Source: Pseudomonas sp. (GTDB lineage: Bacteria; Pseudomonadota; Gammaproteobacteria; Pseudomonadales; Pseudomonadaceae). Taken from it: a DNA stretch of 64,000 bases. Under the pieces are notes generated by a model. It saw only the letters and a list, made by a program, of their open reading frames with translations, did not search any database and was not told where the DNA came from. The DNA lies in the NCBI RefSeq assembly GCF_030684895.1, contig NZ_JAUXXP010000054.1, forward strand, positions 93,042-157,041. Direction: 5' to 3'. Within the stretch, counting starts at the first letter, position 1. Every line of letters starts with the position of its first letter. The translations under genes were made by a program, and so were the position numbers. Below, piece after piece: positions 49,996 to 58,618 of the stretch.

Positions 49996-51765
49996 CTACA
50001 GGCCGTGTTCGTTCAGCCACAGATTCAGCGCCGCGAGCTGCCACAGCTTGGAGCCGCGCAGGGGCGTCAGCTGGCCGTGCGGGTCACTCAACAGGCGATC
50101 CAGCATGGCCGGGTTGAACAGGCCGCGATCCTGACTGGGATCGAGCAGCAGATCGCGTACCCAGCCCAGAGTTGCACCTTGCAGATGCTTGAGGCCGGGC
50201 ACCGGGAAATAACCCTTGGGCCGGTCGATCACTGCGCTGGGGATTACCTGGCGCGCGGCTTCCTTGAGCACATGCTTGCCGCCATCGGGCAGCTTGAAGC
50301 GCCCTGGGATACGCGCCGAAAGCTCGGCCAGGCGGTAGTCGAGGAAGGGCGTGCGCGCCTCCAGGCCCCACGCCATGGTCATGTTGTCGACCCGTTTGAC
50401 CGGGTCATCGACCAGCATCACCGTGCTGTCCAGGCGCAGCGCCTTGTCCACCGCCGCCACGGCGCCAGGCTGGGCGAAATGCTCACGGACGAAGTCGCCG
50501 GCCATGTCGCCGGTCAGCCAGGCGGGCTGCACGCAGGCGGCGTACTCGGCGTAATCACGGTCGAAGAACGCCGCGCGGTAAGCGCCGAAGGCATCTTCGG
50601 CGGCGTCCACCTGCGGGTACCAGTGGTAGCCGGCGAACAGCTCATCGGCGCCCTGGCCGCTCTGCACCACTTTGCAGTGCTTGGCCACCTCGCGTGACAG
50701 CAGGTAGAAAGCGATGCAGTCGTGGCTGACCATCGGCTCGCTCATGGCGCGAAAGGCCGCGGGCAGCTGTTCGAGAATTTCGTGCTCGCCGATGCGCAAC
50801 TGATGGTGACGGGTGGCAAAGTGCTCGGCGATTAGGTCGGAATACTGAAACTCGTCGCCGCGCTCGCCGCCGGCATCCTGAAAGCCTATGGAGAAGGTCG
50901 AGAGGTTTTCCACCCCGGCTTCACGCAGCAGGCCGACCAGCAGGCTCGAATCGACGCCGCCGGATAGCAGCACGCCGACATCCACGGCGGCGCGCTGGCG
51001 GATCGACACCGCCTCACGCATGCCGTCGAGCACGCGCTCGCGCCATTCGTCCAAGCCGAAGGCGATTTCCTCGCGCTGCGGGCCGAAGGTCAGGCTCCAC
51101 CAAGTCTGCTGTTCACAGTTGCCCTGGGCGTCGATGCGCATCCAGCTGGCCGGGGGCAGTTTTTCCACGCCAGCCAGCAGGGTGCGCGGCGCGGGCACTA
51201 CGGCGTGGAAGTTCAGGTAGTGGTTGAGGGCGACGGGGTCGAGGGTCTTGCCGATATCGCCACCGGCCATCAGTGCGGGCAGGCTGGAGGCAAAACGCAG
51301 GCGCTCGCCGGTGCGTGACACATACAGCGGCTTGACCCCGAGGCGGTCGCGGGCGATGAACAGCTGCTGGCTGTCGCGCTCCCAGATGGCGAAGGCGAAC
51401 ATGCCATTGAGCTTGGGCAGCAGGTCGGTGCCCCAGGCGTGGTAGCCCTTGAGCAGTACTTCGCTGTCGCCATCTGAGAAGAAACGATAGCCGAGGGCTT
51501 TTAGCTCCTCGCGCAGTTCCGGGTAGTTGTAGATGGCGCCGTTAAACACCAGCGTCAGGCCCAGATCGCTGTCGATCATCGGCTGACCGGACGCTTCGGC
51601 CAGGTCCATGATCTTCAGGCGGCGATGGCCGAGGGCTAGCGGTCCCTGACTGAAGAAGCCGTGGGCATCGGGGCCGCGGGCGGCCATGTGGTGGGTGATT
51701 CGCTCGACTGCAGCCAGGTCGGCCGGTCGTTGATCAAAACGTAGTTCTCCAGCGATTGCGCACAT
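49996..51765 (-). CDS. asnO: N-acetylglutaminylglutamine amidotransferase (AsnB-like)
   Basis: A 589-residue asparagine-synthetase-like enzyme. Residues 1 to about 200 are the class II glutaminase with nucleophile Cys2 (MCAIAGELRF), RGPDAHG and FNGAIYNYPELR. The synthetase domain carries the ATP-pyrophosphatase loop LLSGGVDSSLLVGLL and QGADELFAGYHWYP. Its association with the GNAT/ATP-grasp and M42 genes identifies it as the enzyme that amidates the C-terminus of N-acetylglutaminylglutamine during osmotic stress, not as true asparagine synthetase. It is the first gene of the leftward operon, with AAGGAA before the ATG, divergent from marR. Confidence 0.9.
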   Translation of the reverse strand: MCAIAGELRFDQRPADLAAVERITHHMAARGPDAHGFFSQGPLALGHRRLKIMDLAEASGQPMIDSDLGLTLVFNGAIYNYPELREELKALGYRFFSDGDSEVLLKGYHAWGTDLLPKLNGMFAFAIWERDSQQLFIARDRLGVKPLYVSRTGERLRFASSLPALMAGGDIGKTLDPVALNHYLNFHAVVPAPRTLLAGVEKLPPASWMRIDAQGNCEQQTWWSLTFGPQREEIAFGLDEWRERVLDGMREAVSIRQRAAVDVGVLLSGGVDSSLLVGLLREAGVENLSTFSIGFQDAGGERGDEFQYSDLIAEHFATRHHQLRIGEHEILEQLPAAFRAMSEPMVSHDCIAFYLLSREVAKHCKVVQSGQGADELFAGYHWYPQVDAAEDAFGAYRAAFFDRDYAEYAACVQPAWLTGDMAGDFVREHFAQPGAVAAVDKALRLDSTVMLVDDPVKRVDNMTMAWGLEARTPFLDYRLAELSARIPGRFKLPDGGKHVLKEAARQVIPSAVIDRPKGYFPVPGLKHLQGATLGWVRDLLLDPSQDRGLFNPAMLDRLLSDPHGQLTPLRGSKLWQLAALNLWLNEHGL

Positions 51766-51795
51766 AATTCCTTACCGGTATTGCCGTTGGGGAGT

Positions 51796-51814
51796 GGTTC
51801 GGGGCTGCCGAACC
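51796..51814. promoter_or_regulatory. Dyad in the marR-asnO divergent region, operator candidate
   Basis: GGTTCGG and CCGAACC form a perfect 7-bp inverted repeat with a 5-base spacer, 31-49 bases upstream of the asnO ATG. The 111-base intergenic region is otherwise AT-rich. MarR proteins typically bind such dyads in their own divergent promoters; it could equally be an RNA stem in the asnO leader. Confidence 0.45.
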
Positions 51815-51876
51815 TTTTACACCAAAACAAAATAATGCTTTCATGTCAAAGTTTTATATCGAATTTAAAGGCATAT

Positions 51877-52350
51877 ATGGCTGATAAAAAGGTTTCTACT
51901 GAAATAGATTTGTCATCTGTTTCGGCCTTCGAGCTGCCGCTGTTTCAGGCCTTGCGGCGTTTACAGCAGGCCGGTGAGGTGCATGCCAAACGCCTCGGCC
52001 GCTTTGGTGGGTTGACGCCGATGCAGCTGCTGATTCTGCAGGTGCTGGCGGGGGAGAAACGTCTGACGGCCAGTGACCTCAGTGGCCGGGTCAGCCTGAC
52101 GGCTGCGACCCTGTCCGGCATGCTCGACCGGCTGGAGGAAAAGGGCCTGCTGCAACGCCAGCGCGACGATCAGGATCGGCGCCGCCAGTGGCTGCTGCTC
52201 AGCGAGCAGGGCCGCACGCTGCTGCAACAGGCGCCGAGCCTGCTGCCGCCAGAGTTTGTCGCGCGCTTTGCCGATCTGGACGAGTGGGAGCGCCACAGCC
52301 TGACTGCCGCGCTGTTACGCGCGGCGCAGTTGTGTGGGGAGATGGAGTAG
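51877..52350 (+). CDS. MarR-family transcriptional regulator
   Basis: A 157-residue winged-helix regulator. The recognition region is LTASDLSGRVSLTAATLSGM and LDRLEEKGLLQRQRDDQDRR is the wing, the MarR signature. N- and C-terminal helices form the dimer. The start at 51877 follows AAAGG by 5 bases; the upstream in-frame ATG at 51781 would run into the intergenic dyad. It is divergent from the osmolyte operon, as in P. aeruginosa, so control of that operon is likely but not shown. Confidence 0.87.
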   Translation: MADKKVSTEIDLSSVSAFELPLFQALRRLQQAGEVHAKRLGRFGGLTPMQLLILQVLAGEKRLTASDLSGRVSLTAATLSGMLDRLEEKGLLQRQRDDQDRRRQWLLLSEQGRTLLQQAPSLLPPEFVARFADLDEWERHSLTAALLRAAQLCGEME

Positions 52351-52355
52351 AGCCG

Positions 52356-52375
52356 CCGCGCCGGGAGTGGCGCGG
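52356..52375. terminator. Hairpin between convergent marR and dacB
   Basis: CCGCGCC and GGCGCGG form a 7-bp stem with a GGGAGT loop in the 39-base gap between the convergent marR and dacB stops. No T-run is present on either side. Confidence 0.4.
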
Positions 52376-52389
52376 GGTCGAGCGAGCAG

Positions 52390-53838
52390 TTAGCGCTGGG
52401 CGCTGAGCTTGGGCTGCTTGTACAGATCGATCAGCACCTGATCGAGAATCGACGAGGCGCCCCACGGGCGTGGGTCGTTGAGGATGGCCACCACGGCCCA
52501 GCTATTGCCGTTGCTGTCGCGGCTGAAACCGGCGATGGCGCGCACATTGTTCAGCGTGCCGGTCTTGATCCGCGCCTCGCCCACCAGCGGGGTGCGGTGC
52601 AGACGTTTGCGCATGGTGCCGTCCATCGCCACCAGCGGCAGCGAGGCCATAAATTCGGCGGCGTAGGGGCTCTTCCAAGCGGCCTGCAATAGGGTGGCCA
52701 TTTCCCGCGCGCTGACGCGCTCGGCGCGTGACAAACCGGAGCCGTTCTCCATCACCAGGTGCGGCGCGGTAATGCCTTTACGCGCCAGCCAGCTGCGGAT
52801 CACCCGCTGTGCGGCCTTGCTGTCGTCCTGGTCGGCGGAGTTGCGAAACTGCGCGCCGAGGCTCAGGAACAGCTGCCGGGCCATGGTGTTGTTACTGTAT
52901 TTGTTGATATCGCGGATGATCTCGGTCAGGTCCGGCGAGTAGGCGCGGGCCAGCAGCCGGGCTTTCTCCGGCACCGGGGCGAGGCGGTCCTTGCCCATGA
53001 TGCTGCCGCCCAGTTCCTGCCAGATGGCGCGGATGGCGCCGGCGGCGTAACTCGGGTGATCAAGCAGCGACAGGTAGGTCTGCGAGCTGCAGCCTTCGGC
53101 CAACTGGCCGCTGACAATCACCGTGGTGCCGTCGAACTCGGTTACCGGGTTGTAGCGCACATCTGGCCAGCCCGGGCATTTGGCAGCGGGTAGGGCTTTG
53201 ACGCGGTTGTCGATACGGATATTGGCAATCGGCGGTTCGGCGGCGATATGCACCTTGCCACCCTCGGTTCGAGCGATAAACCGCAGTGCCTTAAGGTTGA
53301 CCAGCAGCGAGTCGGGGGCCACCAGGAATGGCTTGTTGGCGTCGCCGCCGTCGTCATTGAAGCTGGGCAGCTGCGGCTGCACGAAGTGGCTGCGGTCGAG
53401 CACCAGATCGCCGTTGACCTGCAGTACGCCGTTGGCACGCAGATCGCGCATCATCAGCCAGAGCTTTTCCATGTTCAGCTTGGGGTCGCCGCCGCCCTTG
53501 AGGTACAGGTTGCCGTTGAGTACGCCATTCTTCAGTTGGCCGTCGGTGAAAAATTCGGTTTTCCACTGATGGGTCGGGCCCAGCAGCTCAAGCGCGGCGT
53601 AGGTGGTGACCAGCTTCATGGTGGAGGCCGGGTTGACCGATATATCGGCATTGAAAAAGGTGCTGCTGCCGGGGCCGTTGAGCGGCACGGTGACCACGGA
53701 CAGCGACTGGCTGCTGATCTTGTTGGCTTTCAGCGATTGCTCAACCTTGCTCGATAAGCCGCTCGTGGCGGCGGCCAGCGGCAGGCAAACAGGCAGCAGT
53801 AGGCCGGCGATGGCCAGTTGGCGTAGGGTTTTGATCAT
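52390..53838 (-). CDS. dacB: DacB/PBP4, D-alanyl-D-alanine carboxypeptidase/endopeptidase
   Basis: A 482-residue class C low-molecular-weight penicillin-binding protein (peptidase family S13). A signal peptide (residues 1-24, ending LAAAT) exports it to the periplasm. The catalytic serine S72 is in STMK (72-75), the second motif is S315-N316-N317, and the third is K425-T-G. It trims and cleaves peptidoglycan cross-links. In P. aeruginosa, loss of dacB triggers AmpC induction and beta-lactam resistance; no lesion is seen here. GGAGGG precedes the ATG. Confidence 0.93.
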   Translation of the reverse strand: MIKTLRQLAIAGLLLPVCLPLAAATSGLSSKVEQSLKANKISSQSLSVVTVPLNGPGSSTFFNADISVNPASTMKLVTTYAALELLGPTHQWKTEFFTDGQLKNGVLNGNLYLKGGGDPKLNMEKLWLMMRDLRANGVLQVNGDLVLDRSHFVQPQLPSFNDDGGDANKPFLVAPDSLLVNLKALRFIARTEGGKVHIAAEPPIANIRIDNRVKALPAAKCPGWPDVRYNPVTEFDGTTVIVSGQLAEGCSSQTYLSLLDHPSYAAGAIRAIWQELGGSIMGKDRLAPVPEKARLLARAYSPDLTEIIRDINKYSNNTMARQLFLSLGAQFRNSADQDDSKAAQRVIRSWLARKGITAPHLVMENGSGLSRAERVSAREMATLLQAAWKSPYAAEFMASLPLVAMDGTMRKRLHRTPLVGEARIKTGTLNNVRAIAGFSRDSNGNSWAVVAILNDPRPWGASSILDQVLIDLYKQPKLSAQR

Positions 53839-54072
53839 GGGCGCTTACCCTCCAGATGAGGGACAAAGGTGACGCGAGGCATGTAAAGAGGTTCCGTCGC
53901 GGGTTGGGATAATGTTGGCAATTATGCCCCAATAGCGGGCCGGCTGAGTGGCAGTAAATGCCGTCGGTTGGGCTTTTTTGCGGGCTATCGGTTGACCTGT
54001 CGTCTTCCAGGCGGGCGCGCAGGCCGCGAAACTGCTAGAGTGCCGCGCGTTATCACTTTTGAGGATTGTTCC

Positions 54073-54414
54073 ATGGCTACTAACCGTTCCCGCCGTCTGC
54101 GCAAAAAACTCTGCGTGGATGAATTCCAGGAGCTGGGTTTTGAGCTGAACCTGAACTTCAAGCAAGACCTGGCTGATGAGGCCATCGACAGCTTTCTTGA
54201 GCAGTTCCTGCGTGACGCCATGACCGTTAACGGCCTGGGCTATGTCGGCGGCGATGACTTCGGTCTGGTATGTCTGTCCAAGCGTGGCTCGGTCAACGAA
54301 GAGCAGCGCGCTGCGGTTGAAGCCTGGCTGAAAGGCCGTGACGAGCTGGTGGATTTCACCGCCAGCCCGCTGATCGACGTCTGGTACCCAGACAACGCGA
54401 TCAATCAGGCCTGA
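54073..54414 (+). CDS. yggL: YggL family 50S ribosome-associated protein
   Basis: A 113-residue protein of the DUF469/YggL family. The N-terminus NRSRRLRKKLCVDEFQELGF is basic and conserved; the C-terminal part carries GYVGGDDFGLVC and LIDVWYPDN. The family associates with the large ribosomal subunit and influences growth; the mechanism is unclear. The start at 54073 follows GAGG by 8 bases; an upstream in-frame ATG at 53968 encodes an unlikely extension. A terminator follows. Confidence 0.88.
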   Translation: MATNRSRRLRKKLCVDEFQELGFELNLNFKQDLADEAIDSFLEQFLRDAMTVNGLGYVGGDDFGLVCLSKRGSVNEEQRAAVEAWLKGRDELVDFTASPLIDVWYPDNAINQA

Positions 54415-54422
54415 GACCTGTA

Positions 54423-54455
54423 AACAGGGCATGCATCGCGCATGCCCTGTTGCTT
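54423..54455. terminator. Terminator between yggL and the HD-GYP gene
   Basis: AACAGGGCATGC pairs perfectly over 12 bases with GCATGCCCTGTT around an ATCGC loop, followed by GCTTTT. It lies between convergent genes and may act in both directions. Confidence 0.8.
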
Positions 54456-54475
54456 TTCCCTTCTGTACGTCTTCG

Positions 54476-57445
54476 TTAGTCGCTCAGGCCAGCCTTGGCC
54501 AGCAGCGCAGCGTTATCGACCTGATCAATCTGCTCGCGGCGTAAAAAGCGTTCGGCGTAGCTGAGGTAGATCTTTTCCCGCACAAACAGCCCAAACAACC
54601 CGGGGTCGATGTGCGCGCCTTTGCACATGCCCGCCATGATGTTGAGTGATTCGGACAACAGCTTGCCTTTCTTGTAGGGGCGGTCCACGGCAGTTAGTGC
54701 CTCGAAAATATCGGCAATCGCCATCATTCTGGCCGGCAGGCTCATGTCCTCGCGCTTCAGGCGTTTCGGGTAGCCGGTGCCGTCCATTTTTTCATGGTGG
54801 CCGCCGGCGATCTCGGCGACGTTGGCCAAGTGTGGCGGGAAGGGCAGGTGGCTGAGCATGCGGATGGTCTGCACCATATGGCCATTGATGATAAAGCGCT
54901 CTTCGTTGGTCAGGGTGCCGCGACCGATGCCGAGGTTATAGAGCTCGCCGCGATTGTGTTTGTAGTGCGGCACTTCCAGCTTGAAGCCCCAGGGGTTGTC
55001 CTCGGCGATCAGCTCGCTTTCGGGGCGCTCAATCAGGTGCTCGGCTTTGTCGCTGAGAAGCGTTTCCTGCACCGGCAACGGCTGCGCCGGGGTGCGCGAC
55101 TGGCGCAGGTTCTCTTCCCAGGAAACCCCTATGCGATCATCCAGGGTCCGCGTCCAGGTGCGCGCGGCGATGCTGCGCAGACGGTCGAGGTCAGCCTCAG
55201 CCATCGCTTCGCCACCCAGGTTGCAGCGGGCGATAAAGGCGAACTCATCATCCAGGGTGGCGAGCATTGCATCGCGCACCTGAGCCAGGCTGGACGCTTC
55301 ACCACCCTGGCTGAGGTTTTCCCAGTAACTGATCCAGGCATCGCGCTTGAGCACCTCAAAGCGCATGCGCACTTCATGGATGCGGTCGCAGATGGTTTCC
55401 AGTTTGGTGGCCTTGTCCACCACGTACTCGGGCACCGTGACCTTGCCGCAGTCATGCAACCAGGCGGCGATATGCAGGGCTTCCCACTCCTCGTCAGTTG
55501 GCTGGTAATCACGGAACGGCGCTTCGTCGCTGGCGGCAGCGGCGCGGGCGAGCATCAGGGTGACTTCCGGCACGCGCTGGCAGTGGCCGCCGGTATAGGG
55601 GCTCTTGGCATCGATGGCGCCGGCAATCAGCTGGATAAAGGCATCCAGCAGTTTTTTCTGCTGATCGAGCAAACGCTGGCTTTCGATGCACAGCGCCGCC
55701 ACGCCGGATACCGCCTCGACATAGGCAATGCGTTCAGGACGCAGCATGGCCAGGTCGGCTTCATCACCGGTGTCGCGGTGCAGCAGCACCAGCACGCCCA
55801 ACGTCTGGCCCTGGCGGTTATGCAGGCCGGTGCAGACCAGGTGCGCGCGTGGGCTGTCGAGGGTGTGCAGCAAGCTCTGGAAACCCTGCGCATGCTCGAA
55901 ACCGAGCGCCACGGTGACACTGGGGCCGCCGGTTGCCGTTTGCGCGAGCCAGCTGGGCAGTGCCGGATCATTTGCGTCGAAGCTGGGGATGCGATGTTCT
56001 TCCAGGTTGTGTTGCAGCTCGTTGATAAACAGCCCGTGCGGTTCGAGGCGGCCGCTGCTGCTGTCGCGCAGATAGAGCAAACCGCCGCTGGCTTCGCTGA
56101 GGTCGACGGTTTCGCGCAGTACCCGGCGCAGTAGGGCATCGAAGCGGGTTTCGGCCGAGAGCGTGGCGGCAATGTCGAGGAAGCTGGAGATGGTCTCCTT
56201 CATCCGGGCCATCGAAACCGCGAGCTGATCGACCTCCTTGACGAAGGAGCGACCGCTGGCCGGGTAGTCGAAATTGAAGCTGCGGATGGCTTCGGCTTCA
56301 CCCACCAGTAGGCGCAGCGGTTTGACCAGGATATTGGAGAGCAGCCAACCCAGCGGGATGCACAGCAGCAGGATGCCCAGGGTTAATATCGCCCCCTGCC
56401 AACGGATACGGTAGGCATCGGCGAGCAGCTCGCTTTCCGGCGCCAGCAGGGCCAGGCGCAGCCCTTGCGGACCGCCCTCACTGAATTGGCTGTAAGCGAT
56501 TTGCCAGCGCTGCTTGTTCAGGCGCACGGCGCCCTGACGATCCTCATCGAGACCAAGGCTGAGGAAGTCGGCGAGCACCGGGCTGAGATCCTTGACCTGC
56601 GCCAGTTGCAGCTTTTCCCCGGGGATAACCAGGCGCGAGCTGTCCGGGTAGGCCACTGCGCTGCCATCGGGGCTGTACAGCACTACTTCGGTGGAGGGCG
56701 TTAGGCGGTGTTCAGCCAGGGTGGCGGACAGGTCGTCGAGGGTCAGGTCGGCGCCCACCACCGTGGTTTCGCTGCTCTTGCGGGCAATGGTGGTGCCGAT
56801 TTCCTGGGTGGAGAAGAAGGCGTAGGGCGCGGTGGTGAAGTGCTTCTCGCTCTGCAATGCGCTGTTGTACCAGGGGCGGTTACGCGGATCGTAGGTTTCC
56901 TTGAGGTTCTGCCGGCGGCTGATCGGTTGTAGCTGCGCGTCGAAGAACAGGTATTCGGAATCCAGGCGTTGTTCGCTGATGCGGTCGATGCTCCATACCT
57001 GATACGCCGCACCTGCGGGGGCAAAGAAAATCTGCCGCAGTTTCTCGCTGCGCAGCGGTCGCACCATAAAGAAACTGCCATCGCCATAGCCGACATAGAT
57101 CGACGCCAGCTTGGGGTTGTCACGTAACGCCTGGCTGAAAATCGGCAGCATGATCATGCGTTCATGGCGGTCACGGCCGTTGATCTGCTCGTTGCGCGCC
57201 AGCAGATTGACCATGTTGCGAATCGGTTGGTAGGTATTGCGCAGATCCGCCTGGACTTCCTTGCGCATCTGGCTGAACAACTGATCGCTGCTGCTAAGGA
57301 TGATGTTGCTGGTCTGCTGGTAGTTGAAATACCCCAGCACCACCCCTGAACCCAGCAGCAGCAGGGTGAACAGCACGCTGATATGGATATGGAGCGGAAA
57401 ACGGCGTTCCTTAGACCTTGCTTGGGACTTTACTGTCTGCTGCAT
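54476..57445 (-). CDS. Membrane HD-GYP phosphodiesterase with dCache, HAMP and GAF domains
   Basis: A 989-residue sensor. A helix near residues 20-42 and another near 345-365 bracket a dCache periplasmic domain (NLKETYDPRNRPWY). HAMP, then a GAF-like domain about 425-590, lead to an HD-GYP output domain. The HD pair is H664-D665 in LHDCGK; the GYP motif is G891-Y892-P893 in HHEKMDGTGYP. These are about 227 residues apart against some 60-70 in canonical domains, so roughly 150 residues are inserted. Hydrolysis of cyclic di-GMP is expected but needs proof given the insertion. The ATG at 57445 is preferred to an upstream TTG. Confidence 0.85.
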   Translation of the reverse strand: MQQTVKSQARSKERRFPLHIHISVLFTLLLLGSGVVLGYFNYQQTSNIILSSSDQLFSQMRKEVQADLRNTYQPIRNMVNLLARNEQINGRDRHERMIMLPIFSQALRDNPKLASIYVGYGDGSFFMVRPLRSEKLRQIFFAPAGAAYQVWSIDRISEQRLDSEYLFFDAQLQPISRRQNLKETYDPRNRPWYNSALQSEKHFTTAPYAFFSTQEIGTTIARKSSETTVVGADLTLDDLSATLAEHRLTPSTEVVLYSPDGSAVAYPDSSRLVIPGEKLQLAQVKDLSPVLADFLSLGLDEDRQGAVRLNKQRWQIAYSQFSEGGPQGLRLALLAPESELLADAYRIRWQGAILTLGILLLCIPLGWLLSNILVKPLRLLVGEAEAIRSFNFDYPASGRSFVKEVDQLAVSMARMKETISSFLDIAATLSAETRFDALLRRVLRETVDLSEASGGLLYLRDSSSGRLEPHGLFINELQHNLEEHRIPSFDANDPALPSWLAQTATGGPSVTVALGFEHAQGFQSLLHTLDSPRAHLVCTGLHNRQGQTLGVLVLLHRDTGDEADLAMLRPERIAYVEAVSGVAALCIESQRLLDQQKKLLDAFIQLIAGAIDAKSPYTGGHCQRVPEVTLMLARAAAASDEAPFRDYQPTDEEWEALHIAAWLHDCGKVTVPEYVVDKATKLETICDRIHEVRMRFEVLKRDAWISYWENLSQGGEASSLAQVRDAMLATLDDEFAFIARCNLGGEAMAEADLDRLRSIAARTWTRTLDDRIGVSWEENLRQSRTPAQPLPVQETLLSDKAEHLIERPESELIAEDNPWGFKLEVPHYKHNRGELYNLGIGRGTLTNEERFIINGHMVQTIRMLSHLPFPPHLANVAEIAGGHHEKMDGTGYPKRLKREDMSLPARMMAIADIFEALTAVDRPYKKGKLLSESLNIMAGMCKGAHIDPGLFGLFVREKIYLSYAERFLRREQIDQVDNAALLAKAGLSD

Positions 57446-57544
57446 CCGCGCATGCCCTTGTATGCCTTGGCTAAGCGCCAAGCATAGTGGAGCGTTGCGC
57501 GTTTTGCGCGTGGTGCGGATGCAGGTTTTTGCGTCTCAGCTGCT

Positions 57545-58615
57545 CTATATTGGGCCTGCGCTGTGCTTGGCTTGTTGCAGATTGTGGCGATGTTTCAGCC
57601 AGCGCTCCAGGCCATACACCAGCAGCGCCACCAGCAAGGCCAGGGCGACGCCAAGTAGGCTGTTGAACAGGCGCACCTGCGGCAGTTGCCAGTCATGCGC
57701 CAGGCTTTCGGCCAGCAATACGAAACACACCGTGGTCTGCAGCACAAACAGGCCGTAATGGTTGGCCTGCAGGGCACGGCTAAGGGCGATCAGCGGTAGC
57801 AATGTGGCGACCATCAGCGCCGGATTCTGCAGGCTATGACCGAGCAAAATCAGCAATCCGGCCGCACCCAGGCTGGCGAGGATCGATTGTACGGCGCGTA
57901 CCAGGCTGCCCTGGAAATCCAGCTGCAAGGTGGTGACCACGGTCAGCGTCAGCCAGTAGCCGCGGTGTAACTCGGCCAGGTTGACGATAAGTCCGGAGAG
58001 GGCGAACGCCAGGGTGCAGCCCAGCGCATGCAAGCGCCATTTCTGTTGTGGCAGGCGTTTGGCGTGACGTTTCAGCACCTTGAAGATGCTGATAAAGCGC
58101 GGCATGTACGGCCACATGCGCAGGCCATGCATGCCGCGCAGGCCGAAGGCCAGCAGCATCACCCAGAGCCCACCGAGGATAAACAGCATGGCGATGGCAT
58201 AGGGATTGTTCAGCGAGCCCAGGCCCTGCTGGCCTTGGCCCAGGCACAGGCAGATGGCCAGGCCGATGCCCAGCTTGCCCGCTTCACTGCCAAAGCGCTG
58301 CAACCAGGCGAGCAGGAAACCGAACAATGCGAAGACCAGCAAGCTGGCATAGGGATGGCTGGCTGACCAGAAACCCAATCCTGCGCTGCAGGCACCCAGA
58401 CCGCAGAGCATCAGCATACGCAGCATGCCCAGGCGGTGCAGCGGGTTGGCCTGGGCGGCCTGGAAGGCACCGGCCGAGGCCCAGAGAAAGCCCGGGTGAG
58501 CGCTGAACAGCCCGAGCAGCAGCGGCAGCGCGCAGCCGAAGCCGGCAACCATCGCCGGGCCCCAGGCGGGCGGGCCGGCATGCCAGCTGAAGGTTTGTCG
58601 CAGTAGGCTATTCAT
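57545..58615 (-). CDS. FUSC-family membrane protein (aromatic acid exporter-like)
   Basis: A 356-residue protein with two blocks of about five hydrophobic helices separated by a cytoplasmic stretch (RFISIFKVLKRHAKRLPQQK), the layout of the FUSC/YccS/AaeB-like family. The second block has RGYWLTLTVVTTLQ, the family's conserved signature at the start of the repeated helix set. It may export organic acids; the substrate is unknown. It is about half the length of typical YccS. It starts 3 bases after the dgt stop with no separate ribosome site, so it is probably coupled to dgt. Confidence 0.78.
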   Translation of the reverse strand: MNSLLRQTFSWHAGPPAWGPAMVAGFGCALPLLLGLFSAHPGFLWASAGAFQAAQANPLHRLGMLRMLMLCGLGACSAGLGFWSASHPYASLLVFALFGFLLAWLQRFGSEAGKLGIGLAICLCLGQGQQGLGSLNNPYAIAMLFILGGLWVMLLAFGLRGMHGLRMWPYMPRFISIFKVLKRHAKRLPQQKWRLHALGCTLAFALSGLIVNLAELHRGYWLTLTVVTTLQLDFQGSLVRAVQSILASLGAAGLLILLGHSLQNPALMVATLLPLIALSRALQANHYGLFVLQTTVCFVLLAESLAHDWQLPQVRLFNSLLGVALALLVALLVYGLERWLKHRHNLQQAKHSAGPI

Positions 58616-58618
58616 GGC

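Noticed and set aside
48119..50134. 671-codon frame antisense to the NAGGN synthetase gene
   Set aside because: The opposite strand encodes a clear GNAT/ATP-grasp enzyme; this frame has no recognisable domain and spans the intergenic repeats.
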